Assembly (NCBI RefSeq): GCF_000687455.2
Contig: NZ_JGVW01000086.1
Span: forward strand, 116,050 to 180,049
Direction: 5' to 3'
From: Burkholderia sp. lig30
GTDB taxonomy: Bacteria; Pseudomonadota; Gammaproteobacteria; Burkholderiales; Burkholderiaceae
DNA length: 64,000 bases
Made by a program: the position numbers and the translations under genes. Under the pieces are notes generated by a model. It was not told the origin of the DNA. It saw only the letters and a program-made list of their open reading frames with translations, and searched no databases. The first letter of the stretch is position 1. The number at the start of each line of letters is the position of its first letter. This document shows, in pieces, positions 46,973-54,927 of this stretch.

Positions 46973-48250
46973 ATGCAGAACTACTACGAAGCCACCGTTT
47001 CCCGCCAACCCTACCCGCAGCTGTCCGGCACGACCGACACGCAGGTCTGCATCGTCGGCGGCGGGCTCGCGGGCCTGTGCACGGCGCTCGGGCTGGTCGA
47101 GCGCGGCGTGCGCGACGTCGTCGTGCTCGACAGCGAGCGGGTCGGCTTCGGCGCATCGGGCCGCAACGGCGGTTTCGTGTTCGGCGGCTACAGCCTCGAC
47201 AACGCCGACCTGCTGCGCACGCTCGGCCCGACCGAGGCGCGCCGCCTGTACGGGCTGACGGTCGACGCGGTCGACCTGATCCGCGCGCGGATCGCGCGCT
47301 ACGGCATCGCATGCGACATCGTCGATCGCGGCGTGATGCTCGCGAACTGGTTCGACGATCCCGCGCGGCTCGACGACGCGCGGCAATTGATGAAACGGGA
47401 ATTCGGCGTCGAATGGGAGCCGGTCGATGCCGCCGCACTGCGCGAGCGCCTGAAGACCGCGCGCTACCACGGCGGCCTGTTCGAGCCCAACGCGTTCCAT
47501 TTCCATCCGCTCAAGTACGTGCTCGGCGTCGCGGACGCCGCGACGCGCGGCGGCGCGCGCATCTTCGAGCAATCCGCCGCGCGCGCGATCGAGCGCGACG
47601 GCGCCGCGTTCGTCGTGCGCACGCCGCACGGAGCCGTGCGCGCGAAGGACGTCGTGTTCGCGGGCGGCGGCTATGCGCGCGGCGTGTCGCCCCGCATCGA
47701 GCGCGCGGTGCTGCCGATCGCAACCTACGTGATCGCGACTGAGCCGCTCGGCGCACGCCTCGCGGACGCGATCGACGCGCCGTATGCGGTCTACGACACG
47801 CGCTTCGCGTTCGACTATTACCGCCCGCTGCAGGACACGCGCGTGCTGTGGGGCGGCCGGATCTCGGTGCTCGACCGCGGCCCGGACGCGATCGCGCGGC
47901 TGCTCAAGCGCGACCTGGCGCGCGTGTATCCGCAACTGGCGGACGTGAAGGTCGACTATGCGTGGGGCGGGCTGATGAGCTACGCGCGGCACAAGATGCC
48001 GCAGATCGGACGCGATGCCGACGGCGTCTGGCACGCGATCGCGTTCGGCGGACACGGAATGGCGCCGACCACGGTGGCCGGCGAAGCGCTCGCCGCCGCG
48101 CTCGCCGAAAGCCGGCCCGTGCCGCAAGGCTTCGCGGCGTTCGGCCTGACCCGCACGTTCGGGCTTGCCGGGCTCGCCGCCGCGCAGCTCACCTACAGCG
48201 CGTACCAGGCCCGGGACGCCCTCGCCGCGCACCGCTGCAAAGCGGCCTGA
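46973..48250 (+). CDS. amaA: FAD-dependent L-pipecolate oxidase-like (AmaA)
   Basis: 425 aa. DAO-type flavoprotein: TQVCIVGGGLAGLCTALGLV (FAD binding), GFGASGRNGGFVFGG, and AIAFGGHGMAPTTVAGEALA near the end. The pattern matches AmaA of Pseudomonas, which oxidises L-pipecolate to piperideine-6-carboxylate, the step before AmaB. It lies 131 bases after the LysP-like permease on the same strand. Other DAO-family enzymes are possible, but the amaB neighbour makes AmaA the best reading. Confidence 0.88.
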   Translation: MQNYYEATVSRQPYPQLSGTTDTQVCIVGGGLAGLCTALGLVERGVRDVVVLDSERVGFGASGRNGGFVFGGYSLDNADLLRTLGPTEARRLYGLTVDAVDLIRARIARYGIACDIVDRGVMLANWFDDPARLDDARQLMKREFGVEWEPVDAAALRERLKTARYHGGLFEPNAFHFHPLKYVLGVADAATRGGARIFEQSAARAIERDGAAFVVRTPHGAVRAKDVVFAGGGYARGVSPRIERAVLPIATYVIATEPLGARLADAIDAPYAVYDTRFAFDYYRPLQDTRVLWGGRISVLDRGPDAIARLLKRDLARVYPQLADVKVDYAWGGLMSYARHKMPQIGRDADGVWHAIAFGGHGMAPTTVAGEALAAALAESRPVPQGFAAFGLTRTFGLAGLAAAQLTYSAYQARDALAAHRCKAA

Positions 48251-48254
48251 CACG

Positions 48255-48288
48255 GCCGTTCCGGCCTGCGGAATCGGGCCGGAACGGC
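48255..48288 (+). terminator. terminator-like hairpin after amaA
   Basis: A perfect 12-bp stem (GCCGTTCCGGCC with GGCCGGAACGGC) and a 10-base loop lie five bases after the amaA stop. No U-tract. It separates amaA from the TetR gene. Confidence 0.6.
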
Positions 48289-48347
48289 ACGCCCCACATG
48301 CTAGAATGCGCTGTCCAAGCCGCCGCGAAGAGCCACAATAACATCAG

Positions 48348-49022
48348 ATGAAAACAGGAAGCAGGGGTGTCGCGCCCGACAGCCGCGCGGTTCCGTCCGA
48401 TACGCGGCGCAAGTACGATCCCGAACAAACCAAGCGCAACATCCTCGACGTCGCCACGCAGGAATTTTCCGCGATGGGGCTCGCCGGCGCGCGTGTCGAC
48501 GCGATCGCCGAGCGCACCAATACGACGAAGCGGATGCTCTACTACTACTTCGACAGCAAGGAAGGCCTGTACGAGGCCGTGCTGGAGAAGGTGTACGGCG
48601 ACATCCGCGCACTGGAGCAGGAGCTGCACATCGGCGAGCTGGAGCCGGGCGCGGGCCTGCGCCGGCTGGTCGAGTTCACGTTTGACTATCACGACAAGCA
48701 CCGCGATTTCGTTCGCCTCGTGTCGATCGAGAACATCCACGGCGCGAAGTATCTCGAACAGCTCAAGTCGTTCAAGAACCGCAACGTCAGCATCCTCAAG
48801 ACCATCGAGGAACTGCTCGAGCGCGGCGCGGCCAGCGGCGCGTTCCGCAAGGACGTCGACGCGTACGACCTGCACCTGCTGATCAGCTCCTTCTGCTTCC
48901 ACCGCGTGTCCAACCGCTACACGTTCGGCGCGGCGTTCGGCCGCGATCCGTCGTCGCCGCGCCTGCGCACGCGGCACCGCGACACGATCGTCGAAGCCGT
49001 GCTGCGGTACGTCGCGGCCTGA
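48348..49022 (+). CDS. TetR/AcrR-family regulator
   Basis: 224 aa. The HTH is at residues 28-75: RNILDVATQEFSAMGLAGAR, then VDAIAERTNTTKRMLYYYFD with the YYYF recognition turn. The C-terminal ligand domain is of the TetR_C type (IENIHGAKYLEQLKSFKNRN). Ninety-seven bases after amaA, so it may regulate the lysine/pipecolate genes. No operator can be assigned from this sequence alone. Confidence 0.9.
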   Translation: MKTGSRGVAPDSRAVPSDTRRKYDPEQTKRNILDVATQEFSAMGLAGARVDAIAERTNTTKRMLYYYFDSKEGLYEAVLEKVYGDIRALEQELHIGELEPGAGLRRLVEFTFDYHDKHRDFVRLVSIENIHGAKYLEQLKSFKNRNVSILKTIEELLERGAASGAFRKDVDAYDLHLLISSFCFHRVSNRYTFGAAFGRDPSSPRLRTRHRDTIVEAVLRYVAA

Positions 49023-49086
49023 GCACCGCCATGCGGGCGATGCTTCATCAAGCGTGCGTCGCTGGCGAGCGCGTAGCAGGCATGGT

Positions 49087-50703
49087 TCAAGCCGTCACCT
49101 CCGGGCCAGGGCCAAACAGTGGCCTCGTGGCGTAGTAGCGGGCCCGGTCACAATAGACGCCGCGCGGGTCGTGCAGCGCGCATGGCCACGAAGTAAAGTG
49201 CGCGACCGAGTCGTGAACGTGTTCAGACAGCAGACCGTCGACCGCAGGCGGTAGGGCGGAGGGGATGTCCCACGCAGACAGGATGAGATCTTCATACGCA
49301 GTCCGCTTGCGTGGTTCGGGAGGCGGCCAGTCGCGATGACCATGACTGCCTTCGACCGGATGGCGCAGAAAGGCAACCCTTTGCACCAGCCGTCGCTGCT
49401 CGCCCAGTAACTGAATTGCCTGCTTCTCCGGGCTGGGCGGGACGGCATACGTCCATTCGCTCGGGTCACATTCGGGGTGATCCTGGTCAGTGGCCGCCGC
49501 GATGGCCTGACAAGCCGCCGCGGACACGCCGCGCTTGCCGTACAATTGTCCGAGCACGCGGGTGTCGTCGCCCCTTCGCGCGAGTCCGCCGCGCCACTGG
49601 AACAGCAGGCGCCGATGTGCCTGAATCAGTGCTTCGACTTCGGGCTTCACCGGGGGCAGGCTGTCCATGTAGTCCTGATACAGCGTCACTAGCGGCTCGT
49701 CCTCCGCGAGGAGAAAATGAATTTTCCGGTTTGCAAGAATTCTGTCGAGCGACCACAGCGGCACGCCGACCTCAAGCGCCGCCGCGTACATGTGACGTAG
49801 CGGGATACGCGAGAGCAGGTTGCTCCGGCCCTGTTCGTCCGGCGCATAACCACCGCCCACATCGGAGTGCACGCCGGGGTAGACCACTTCCTCGCAGTTG
49901 GCCGGATAGCTCCGGTTCACGCGCACCGAATCGAGCGGAAACGCCTGCCGTACTTCATGCGCGGCGACATAATGCACGCACCGCTCGACCTCGGGCGGAA
50001 TTGCCAATTCGGCCCCCCAGTCCAGATGCAGGGCGGGGCCGCCCACGGACGCCACCGTGTCGAACAGGCCCATGAACGTGATGTGCAGCGGGATGCACTG
50101 CAGGTTACTCCCCACCCAGCACCGTTGACCGTCCCTGTCGACGCACTGTGAAAGCAGTTTCCGCGCGAACGCGCGCGCTTCGGTTGCGCCGCGCGAGAAG
50201 CCGAATACGGCGACGCTGATGGACGGCATGTGCCGATGCGAATCCGGTGTCCAGTCTTCCTTGAGGATCATTTTGAATTCGGCGATTGCCGCATCGATGC
50301 GCATGCGCCCTCCCGCGCCCAGACCCAGGCCCGCCGCTCCACCGGGATCGTCGCGTAGCAGCTCGGCGAAATAGCCGGGTATTCGACGGGGAATCTGGAA
50401 CGGCGTGCCGACGCCGGGGATGTACCGTGGCGTGGCGCCTTGTCCCATCCGATTGTCCACCGCCGCCAGATAGAGCTTGGCCACGTTCGACAGCGCCTGC
50501 TCATGCTCGGGCTTCTGCAGCTCCTGATACAGATTGTTGCCGGTGCCATCGAAGAAGAAGCTGAGTTTCGGGTAAAAGCGGCACTGCATGCGAACCCGGG
50601 GATCGCTGGGAAATTCGGCGGCAAACCGCCGGCCGATCCCGCGTGTCGCGGCGCGGTTCAGTTCGGTGTCGCTCACGGGCGCGCCTGCCTGGCGTACGGT
50701 CAT
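49087..50703 (-). CDS. DUF2235 phospholipase, Tle1-type T6SS effector
   Basis: 538 aa. FFFDGTGNNLYQE near residue 47 opens the DUF2235 alpha/beta-hydrolase fold; the nucleophile elbow is GFSRGATEARAFARKLL (GxSxG, Ser) near residue 160; a later Asp/His pair is likely in GVHSDVGGGY. Proteins of this family are type VI secretion lipases (Tle1) that attack periplasmic phospholipids of rival cells. No vgrG or T6SS gene is in the window. The four DUF3304 lipoprotein genes directly upstream would be the immunity genes. The ATG at 50703 has GAGGA upstream. Confidence 0.9.
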   Translation of the reverse strand: MTVRQAGAPVSDTELNRAATRGIGRRFAAEFPSDPRVRMQCRFYPKLSFFFDGTGNNLYQELQKPEHEQALSNVAKLYLAAVDNRMGQGATPRYIPGVGTPFQIPRRIPGYFAELLRDDPGGAAGLGLGAGGRMRIDAAIAEFKMILKEDWTPDSHRHMPSISVAVFGFSRGATEARAFARKLLSQCVDRDGQRCWVGSNLQCIPLHITFMGLFDTVASVGGPALHLDWGAELAIPPEVERCVHYVAAHEVRQAFPLDSVRVNRSYPANCEEVVYPGVHSDVGGGYAPDEQGRSNLLSRIPLRHMYAAALEVGVPLWSLDRILANRKIHFLLAEDEPLVTLYQDYMDSLPPVKPEVEALIQAHRRLLFQWRGGLARRGDDTRVLGQLYGKRGVSAAACQAIAAATDQDHPECDPSEWTYAVPPSPEKQAIQLLGEQRRLVQRVAFLRHPVEGSHGHRDWPPPEPRKRTAYEDLILSAWDIPSALPPAVDGLLSEHVHDSVAHFTSWPCALHDPRGVYCDRARYYATRPLFGPGPEVTA

Positions 50704-50726
50704 GTCGGATTCCTCGTGGTTGAGGG

Positions 50727-51239
50727 TTATTTCGTGGCGCAGCGTGTGCGACTGGTGGCGAACGCCAGCTCGGCCGTCTCGCGGTCGCGCAGGATCAGGC
50801 ACAGGTAGCGGTCATCCTTCGCCGGGCCGCCCTGTGGGAAATGCACGACCATTGAATGGGGTTCGCGCGGTTTGAGCACGGCCTTCGTTTGCGGATCGAG
50901 TTCCGTGCCCCATGTCCAGCGCGCCGTGACCGGTTTGTTCCAGTCCTTGCTGCCCGGGTAGCAGCACGCCGCAGCACCACCGCCGTTGTTGTATGGATCA
51001 ACGCCCCCCATCCCGTATTTGTCGACGGCCATGTTGATCGCCCAGCGATCCATATAGTTGATCGGGACCATCCACAGCGGGTGATCGCTGGCGAGCGGAT
51101 CGTCGGGCAGTGGCGAACTGCCCGCGCAGGCGGATAGAGTGAGCAGCACACAGGCGGCAAGACGCCCGCTGATTCCCCGTGTCGCGGCGCGGTCCAGTTC
51201 AGTGTCGCTCACGGGCGCGCCCGCCTGGCGTACGGTCAT
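50727..51239 (-). CDS. DUF3304 lipoprotein, putative Tle1 immunity, copy 1
   Basis: 170 aa. The N-terminus is the effector leader MTVRQAGAPVSDTELDRAAT, followed by a short hydrophobic stretch and lipobox LSAC, then the DUF3304 domain (DHPLWMVPINYMDRWAINMA, then KYGMGGVDPYNNGGGAAACC). It would be anchored in the outer membrane facing the periplasm, where the effector acts. Middle segment TWGTELDPQTKAVLKPREPH is shared with copy 2; the C-terminus (ATSRTRCATK) is specific. 23 bases before the effector. Confidence 0.85.
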   Translation of the reverse strand: MTVRQAGAPVSDTELDRAATRGISGRLAACVLLTLSACAGSSPLPDDPLASDHPLWMVPINYMDRWAINMAVDKYGMGGVDPYNNGGGAAACCYPGSKDWNKPVTARWTWGTELDPQTKAVLKPREPHSMVVHFPQGGPAKDDRYLCLILRDRETAELAFATSRTRCATK

Positions 51240-51262
51240 GTCAGACTCCTCATGGTTGCGGG

Positions 51263-51772
51263 TTATTTCGTGGCGCAGTGGGACGCGACACGTGAGAACG
51301 CCAGCTCGGCCGTCTCGCGGTCGCGCAGGATCAAGCACAGATAGCGGTCATCCTTCGCGGGGCCGCCCGGCGGGAAATGCACGACCATTGAATGGGGTTC
51401 GCGCGGTTTGAGCACGGCCTTCGTTTGCGGATCGAGTTCCGTGCCCCATGTCCAGTGAGCCGTAACGGGTTTGCCCCAGTCCTTGCTGCCCGGGTAACAA
51501 CAGGCGGCTGCCGAGCCGTCGTTGTGTGGACGTCCGCCCCCCATCCCGTATTTGTCGACGGCCATGTTGATTGCCCAGCGGTCGGTCTGGTTGATCGGGA
51601 CCATCCACAGCGGGTGATCACTGGCGAGCGGATCGTCGGACAGCGGTGAACTGCCCGCGCAGGCGGACAGGGCGAGCAGCGCACAGGCGGCGAGACACCG
51701 ACTGATCCCCCGTGTTACGGCGTGGTCCGGTTCGGCATCGCTCACGGTCGCACGGGTCTGGCGTACGGTCAT
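51263..51772 (-). CDS. DUF3304 lipoprotein, putative Tle1 immunity, copy 2
   Basis: 169 aa. Leader MTVRQTRATVSDAEPDHAVT is the most diverged version of the effector leader. Then LSAC lipobox and DUF3304 domain. The middle is like copy 1 (TWGTELDPQTKAVL), while the end LAFSRVASHCATK is like copies 3 and 4, so the gene is a mosaic. Surface residues after GMGG differ from the others (GRPHNDGSAAACC). Confidence 0.85.
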   Translation of the reverse strand: MTVRQTRATVSDAEPDHAVTRGISRCLAACALLALSACAGSSPLSDDPLASDHPLWMVPINQTDRWAINMAVDKYGMGGGRPHNDGSAAACCYPGSKDWGKPVTAHWTWGTELDPQTKAVLKPREPHSMVVHFPPGGPAKDDRYLCLILRDRETAELAFSRVASHCATK

Positions 51773-51795
51773 GTCGGATTCCTTGGGGGTGCGGG

Positions 51796-52302
51796 TTATT
51801 TCGTGGCGCAGTGGGACGCGACACGTGAGAACGCCAGCTCGGCCGTCTCGCGGTCGCGCAGGATCAGGCACAGGTAGCGGTCATCCTTCGCGGGGCCGCC
51901 CGGCGGGAAATGCACGACCATTGAATGGGGTTCGGTTGGCGGCACAACCTTTGCCTTCGGATCGACTACCGTGTCCCACTCCCAGTGAACGGTGATGGGC
52001 TTGCTCCAGTCCCTGGGGCCGGGGTAACAGCACGCGGCGGCGCCACCACCATTGTGTGGATAAACGTCCCCCATCCCGTACCTGTCGACCGCCAGGTTGA
52101 TGGCTCCGCGGTCGGTCTGATTGATCGGGACCATCCACAGCGGGTGATCGCTGGCGAGTGGATCGTCGGGCAGCGGTGAACTGCCCGCGCAAGCGGACAG
52201 GGCGAGCAGCGCACAGGCGGCAAGCCGCCGGCTGATCCCGCGTGTCGCGGTACGGTCCGGTTCAGTGTCGCTCACGGGCGCGCCCGCCTGGCGTATGGTC
52301 AT
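51796..52302 (-). CDS. DUF3304 lipoprotein, putative Tle1 immunity, copy 3
   Basis: 168 aa. Leader MTIRQAGAPVSDTEPDRTAT, LSAC lipobox, DUF3304 domain. The middle WEWDTVVDPKAKVVPPTEPH is shared with copy 4, and the end with copies 2 and 4. It begins 24 bases after the copy 4 stop. All lie on one strand with the effector, so one transcript from upstream of copy 4 could cover the array. Confidence 0.85.
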   Translation of the reverse strand: MTIRQAGAPVSDTEPDRTATRGISRRLAACALLALSACAGSSPLPDDPLASDHPLWMVPINQTDRGAINLAVDRYGMGDVYPHNGGGAAACCYPGPRDWSKPITVHWEWDTVVDPKAKVVPPTEPHSMVVHFPPGGPAKDDRYLCLILRDRETAELAFSRVASHCATK

Positions 52303-52325
52303 GTCGGATTCCTTGGGGGTGCGGG

Positions 52326-52799
52326 TTATTTCGTGGCGCAGTGGGACGCGACACGTGAGAACGCCAGCTCGGCCGTCTCGCGGTCGCGCAGGATCAGGCA
52401 CAGGTAGCGATCATCCTTCGCGGGGCCGCCCGGCGGGAAATGCACGACCATTGAATGGGGTTCGGTTGGCGGCACAACCTTTGTCTTCGGATCGACTACC
52501 GTGTCCCACTCCCAGTGAACGGTGACGGGCTTGCTCCAGTCAGCTGGGCTCGGGTAACAGCAGGCCGCTGCGCCGCCACTACCGTGGGGAGTAGCATTTC
52601 CCATCCCGTACCGGTCGACGGCCATGTTGACCGCCCAGCGGTCGGTCCGGTTGATCGGGACCATCCACAGCGGGTGATCGCTGGCGAGCGGATCGACGGA
52701 CAGCGGTGAACTACCCGCACAGGCGGACAGGGCGAGCAGCGCACAGGCGGCAAGAGCGGCCGAGCAAAGCGCGGCGGATCGTGAGCAGGCGTTTCTCAT
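52326..52799 (-). CDS. DUF3304 lipoprotein, putative Tle1 immunity, copy 4 (ancestral form)
   Basis: 157 aa. Ordinary lipoprotein signal peptide: MRNACSRSAALCSAALAACA followed by LLALSAC (lipobox LSAC, Cys27), then the DUF3304 domain. No trace of the effector leader. The start at 52799 has GGGAA about nine bases upstream; a GTG 11 codons earlier is less likely. As the only copy with a normal signal peptide and the farthest from the effector, it is the likely source of the array. Confidence 0.87.
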   Translation of the reverse strand: MRNACSRSAALCSAALAACALLALSACAGSSPLSVDPLASDHPLWMVPINRTDRWAVNMAVDRYGMGNATPHGSGGAAACCYPSPADWSKPVTVHWEWDTVVDPKTKVVPPTEPHSMVVHFPPGGPAKDDRYLCLILRDRETAELAFSRVASHCATK

Positions 52800-53009
52800 G
52801 GCACGAGTTCCCTGTTTCAATGGAATTGTCACGCCGTAGCGTCCTGAAAACGGTGGCTGATGGATGCCGGCGAACCATGATTTGGATATCTAACGGCTCC
52901 GATCAAAAGGCGTCCGGAATCGGCCAAAGTCTTTCAATCGCCTTACTATACATGATTTCCGTCTAAAATTTTGGAATCCGTATTTTGATTGGCAATGCAC
53001 GGATCTCGA
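52800..53009. other. AT-rich intergenic, upstream of the lipoprotein array
   Basis: No gene. It is visibly AT-richer from 52880 to 53000. It probably contains the promoter of the effector-immunity operon on the minus strand; no clear -35/-10 pair could be fixed. Confidence 0.35.
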
Positions 53010-53439
53010 TCTGCAACGCGATGCGCTCGCAAAGGTGCCATCACCGGCTACCAGCGCGAATACCTGTACCGGCTGCCGGGCGCGTGCGCAGCCGACCGCG
53101 CCGGCGTCGAATTGATCGTCACGGAGGACGCGATCGATCTGCTGGCGACGAAACTGCGCACGCTATTGCAGATCCGGTTGCATCTGACACTCGCGTTTGA
53201 AGTGCGCTAGCGAACCGGCGAGAAGCCTGTTTCGGCTGCATTGGGTCGAATCGGTCCCGTCCCCGCAGCTTGACGACCGCGAGCCGACGCTCACGCGTTA
53301 CGGCTATCGCGTCACGGACCTCATAGAGCAATTCGTCGCGAAACCGGCCGAGATCGAGGCGCTGTTCAGCAACTCGCTGGAACCGGAACAGGCAGCGACC
53401 TTGCGCGGCAGGATGCTGGTAGCCGGACGGCCGGTCTGA
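53010..53439 (+). pseudogene. possible decayed gene, family unknown
   Basis: Two plus-strand frames, 53010-53210 and 53224-53439, contain protein-like stretches (VELIVTEDAIDLLATKLRTL, and TRYGYRVTDLIEQFVAKPAE with EIEALFSNSLEPEQAATLRG). They are out of frame with each other and neither has a good start, so they could be halves of one frameshifted gene. I do not recognise the family. The second half alone may be a short gene. Confidence 0.25.
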
Positions 53440-53620
53440 GTTCCGTCAGTGTCAGATAATGTGAACAGGTGGAGATGGCGTGTACGCACGACGGGCCGAA
53501 TGCGAGCGCAGTGGCAGATAATCCGAGCACGCGCCCGCCGGCAGCCGCGGTTATTTCGAGCAGAAAACGCGGCCGATTTCAAGCACGCGCTCCGTGGATA
53601 GCAAGCAGCTACCCCTGGCG

Positions 53621-54412
53621 TCAGTCGCTGACGATCAGCTCGATCCCGCGCGCGCCCAGCGCGCGCAGCAGCGGCTCGTCGGGCTCGCGGTCCGTGACCA
53701 GATAGCGGGCTGCTTCCGTGCCGTTGATCCGCACCGGCGTCACGCGGCCGAATTTCGAATGATCGGCCACGACGATCACCGTGGCGCCCGCCGCGAGCAT
53801 GCGGCTGCGCACCTCGGCCACGAGCCGCGAGTAATCGGTCAGCTCGCCGTCCGGCGTGATGCCGCCCGCGCCGACGAACGCGAAATCGACGTGGTACTGC
53901 GAAATCTGCTGGATCGTGTCGAGCCCGAACGTCGCATCCTCGTCGTCGGACAGCTCGCCGCCGAGCAGCGTCACGCGATTGCCGTTGCGGCGCGCGAGCA
54001 CGAACGCGGTGCGCCAGTCGTTCGTGTAGACCGACAGCCGATGGCGATCGGCAAGCGCGAGCGCCACCGCATGCGGCGTGCTGCCGGAATCGATCAGCAC
54101 CGACGCGCCGTCCGGCACGAACGCGGCCGCGCGCCGGCCGATCGCCCGCTTCGCGTCGGCGTTCGCCGCCTCGCGCTCCGACAGGCTCGGCTCACGGCGA
54201 TCCGCGGCCAGCGCGCCGCCGTGCGTCATCACGAGCAGGCCGCGCGCCGCGAGCGCGTTCAGGTCGCGCCGCACCGTCTCGCGCGACACGTCGAGCGTGC
54301 GCACGAGTTCCGCCACCGACAAGGCGCCCGTTCTTCCGAGTTCCGACAGGATGTATTGGTGACGTTGTTCCGCGATCATCTCGGGCGGCAGGTTGATGAA
54401 GTAGCGCGCCAT
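53621..54412 (-). CDS. DeoR/GlpR-family regulator
   Basis: 263 aa. HTH near the N-terminus: RHQYILSELGRTGALSVAEL, then VRTLDVSRETVRRDLNALAA. The C-terminal sugar-phosphate isomerase-like domain has VLIDSGSTPHAVALAL, LLGGELSDDEDATFGL and DFAFVGAGGITPDGELTDYS. It normally represses a sugar or polyol operon in response to a sugar phosphate; no such operon is next to it. The start at 54412 could be replaced by an ATG 11 codons later. Confidence 0.92.
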   Translation of the reverse strand: MARYFINLPPEMIAEQRHQYILSELGRTGALSVAELVRTLDVSRETVRRDLNALAARGLLVMTHGGALAADRREPSLSEREAANADAKRAIGRRAAAFVPDGASVLIDSGSTPHAVALALADRHRLSVYTNDWRTAFVLARRNGNRVTLLGGELSDDEDATFGLDTIQQISQYHVDFAFVGAGGITPDGELTDYSRLVAEVRSRMLAAGATVIVVADHSKFGRVTPVRINGTEAARYLVTDREPDEPLLRALGARGIELIVSD

Positions 54413-54552
54413 TTTAGTACGGCCGTTTGACAGCGGCATGCCAGCCGCACGCCGGCGAAATTCTGTGTTGCGCGAACAGCGCGAATCGGCGCGCGCCGGG
54501 TTGCTACACTCGCCGTTCCGTCGAACGCCGAAGACTCCAGGGGGCTTGAGCG

Positions 54553-54738
54553 ATGTATCGCAAAGGCGTAGTGCTTGAAATCCAATTCCCACCCGAACGA
54601 CTCAACGACGCCGCGGGCGATCCCTACTGGATCGACCTCACGCTCGACGAGGCCCGACGCCTGCATCAGCAACTGACCGCCCGCTTCGCCGCCGAGGCGA
54701 GCGCCAACCAGCCGCTCGACACCTTCTCGATCGACTGA
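54553..54738 (+). CDS. hypothetical small protein, 61 aa
   Basis: Short acidic protein: VLEIQFPPERLNDAAGDPYW, then IDLTLDEARRLHQQLTARFA. The pattern looks like a compact beta-hairpin plus helix. AGGGGG before the ATG and natural codon use support a real gene. No family recognised. It ends 25 bases before the GTGCAG repeat. Confidence 0.6.
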   Translation: MYRKGVVLEIQFPPERLNDAAGDPYWIDLTLDEARRLHQQLTARFAAEASANQPLDTFSID

Positions 54739-54763
54739 TTCGCTGCGCCCCGCGCGGGCGCGA

Positions 54764-54847
54764 GTGCAGGTGCAGGTGCAGGTGCAGGTGCAGGTGCAGG
54801 TGCAGGTGCAGGTGCAGGTGCAGGTGCAGGTGCAGGTGCAGGTGCAG
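54764..54847. repeat. (GTGCAG)14 hexanucleotide microsatellite
   Basis: Fourteen exact copies of GTGCAG, 84 bases, with no interruption. It lies between the 61-aa gene and the EamA transporter, ending 80 bases before the transporter start, so it is in its leader or promoter. Perfect tracts of this length gain and lose units by slippage. Confidence 0.97.
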
Positions 54848-54927
54848 TTTGCGACAAGACGGCGGCGGCGCACGGCGGGATACTGCCGGACTTCACGTCC
54901 TGTCCGGCCCGTGTCCGGCCGTTCCGC

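Larger units (their letters stand above)
50704..52745 (-). repeat. tandem array of ~530-bp units (lipoprotein gene plus effector leader)
   Basis: Start codons with the same MT[VI]RQ opening lie at 50703 (effector), 51239, 51772 and 52302, that is, 536, 533 and 530 bases apart. Each unit contains the DUF3304 core of a lipoprotein gene, a short gap, and the ribosome site plus first 25 codons of the effector. Only the farthest copy (52326-52799) has a different, ordinary lipoprotein signal sequence, so it looks ancestral. Confidence 0.9.

Noticed and set aside
50704..52745. Insertion-sequence origin of the 530-bp repeats
   Set aside because: No terminal inverted repeats or transposase. The repeat limits fall inside genes and fit unequal crossover or slippage.
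54766..54873. Repetitive protein encoded by the GTGCAG tract on the minus strand
   Set aside because: Cys-Thr or Ala-Pro dipeptide runs arise in any frame through this tract; no start, ribosome site or family supports a gene.
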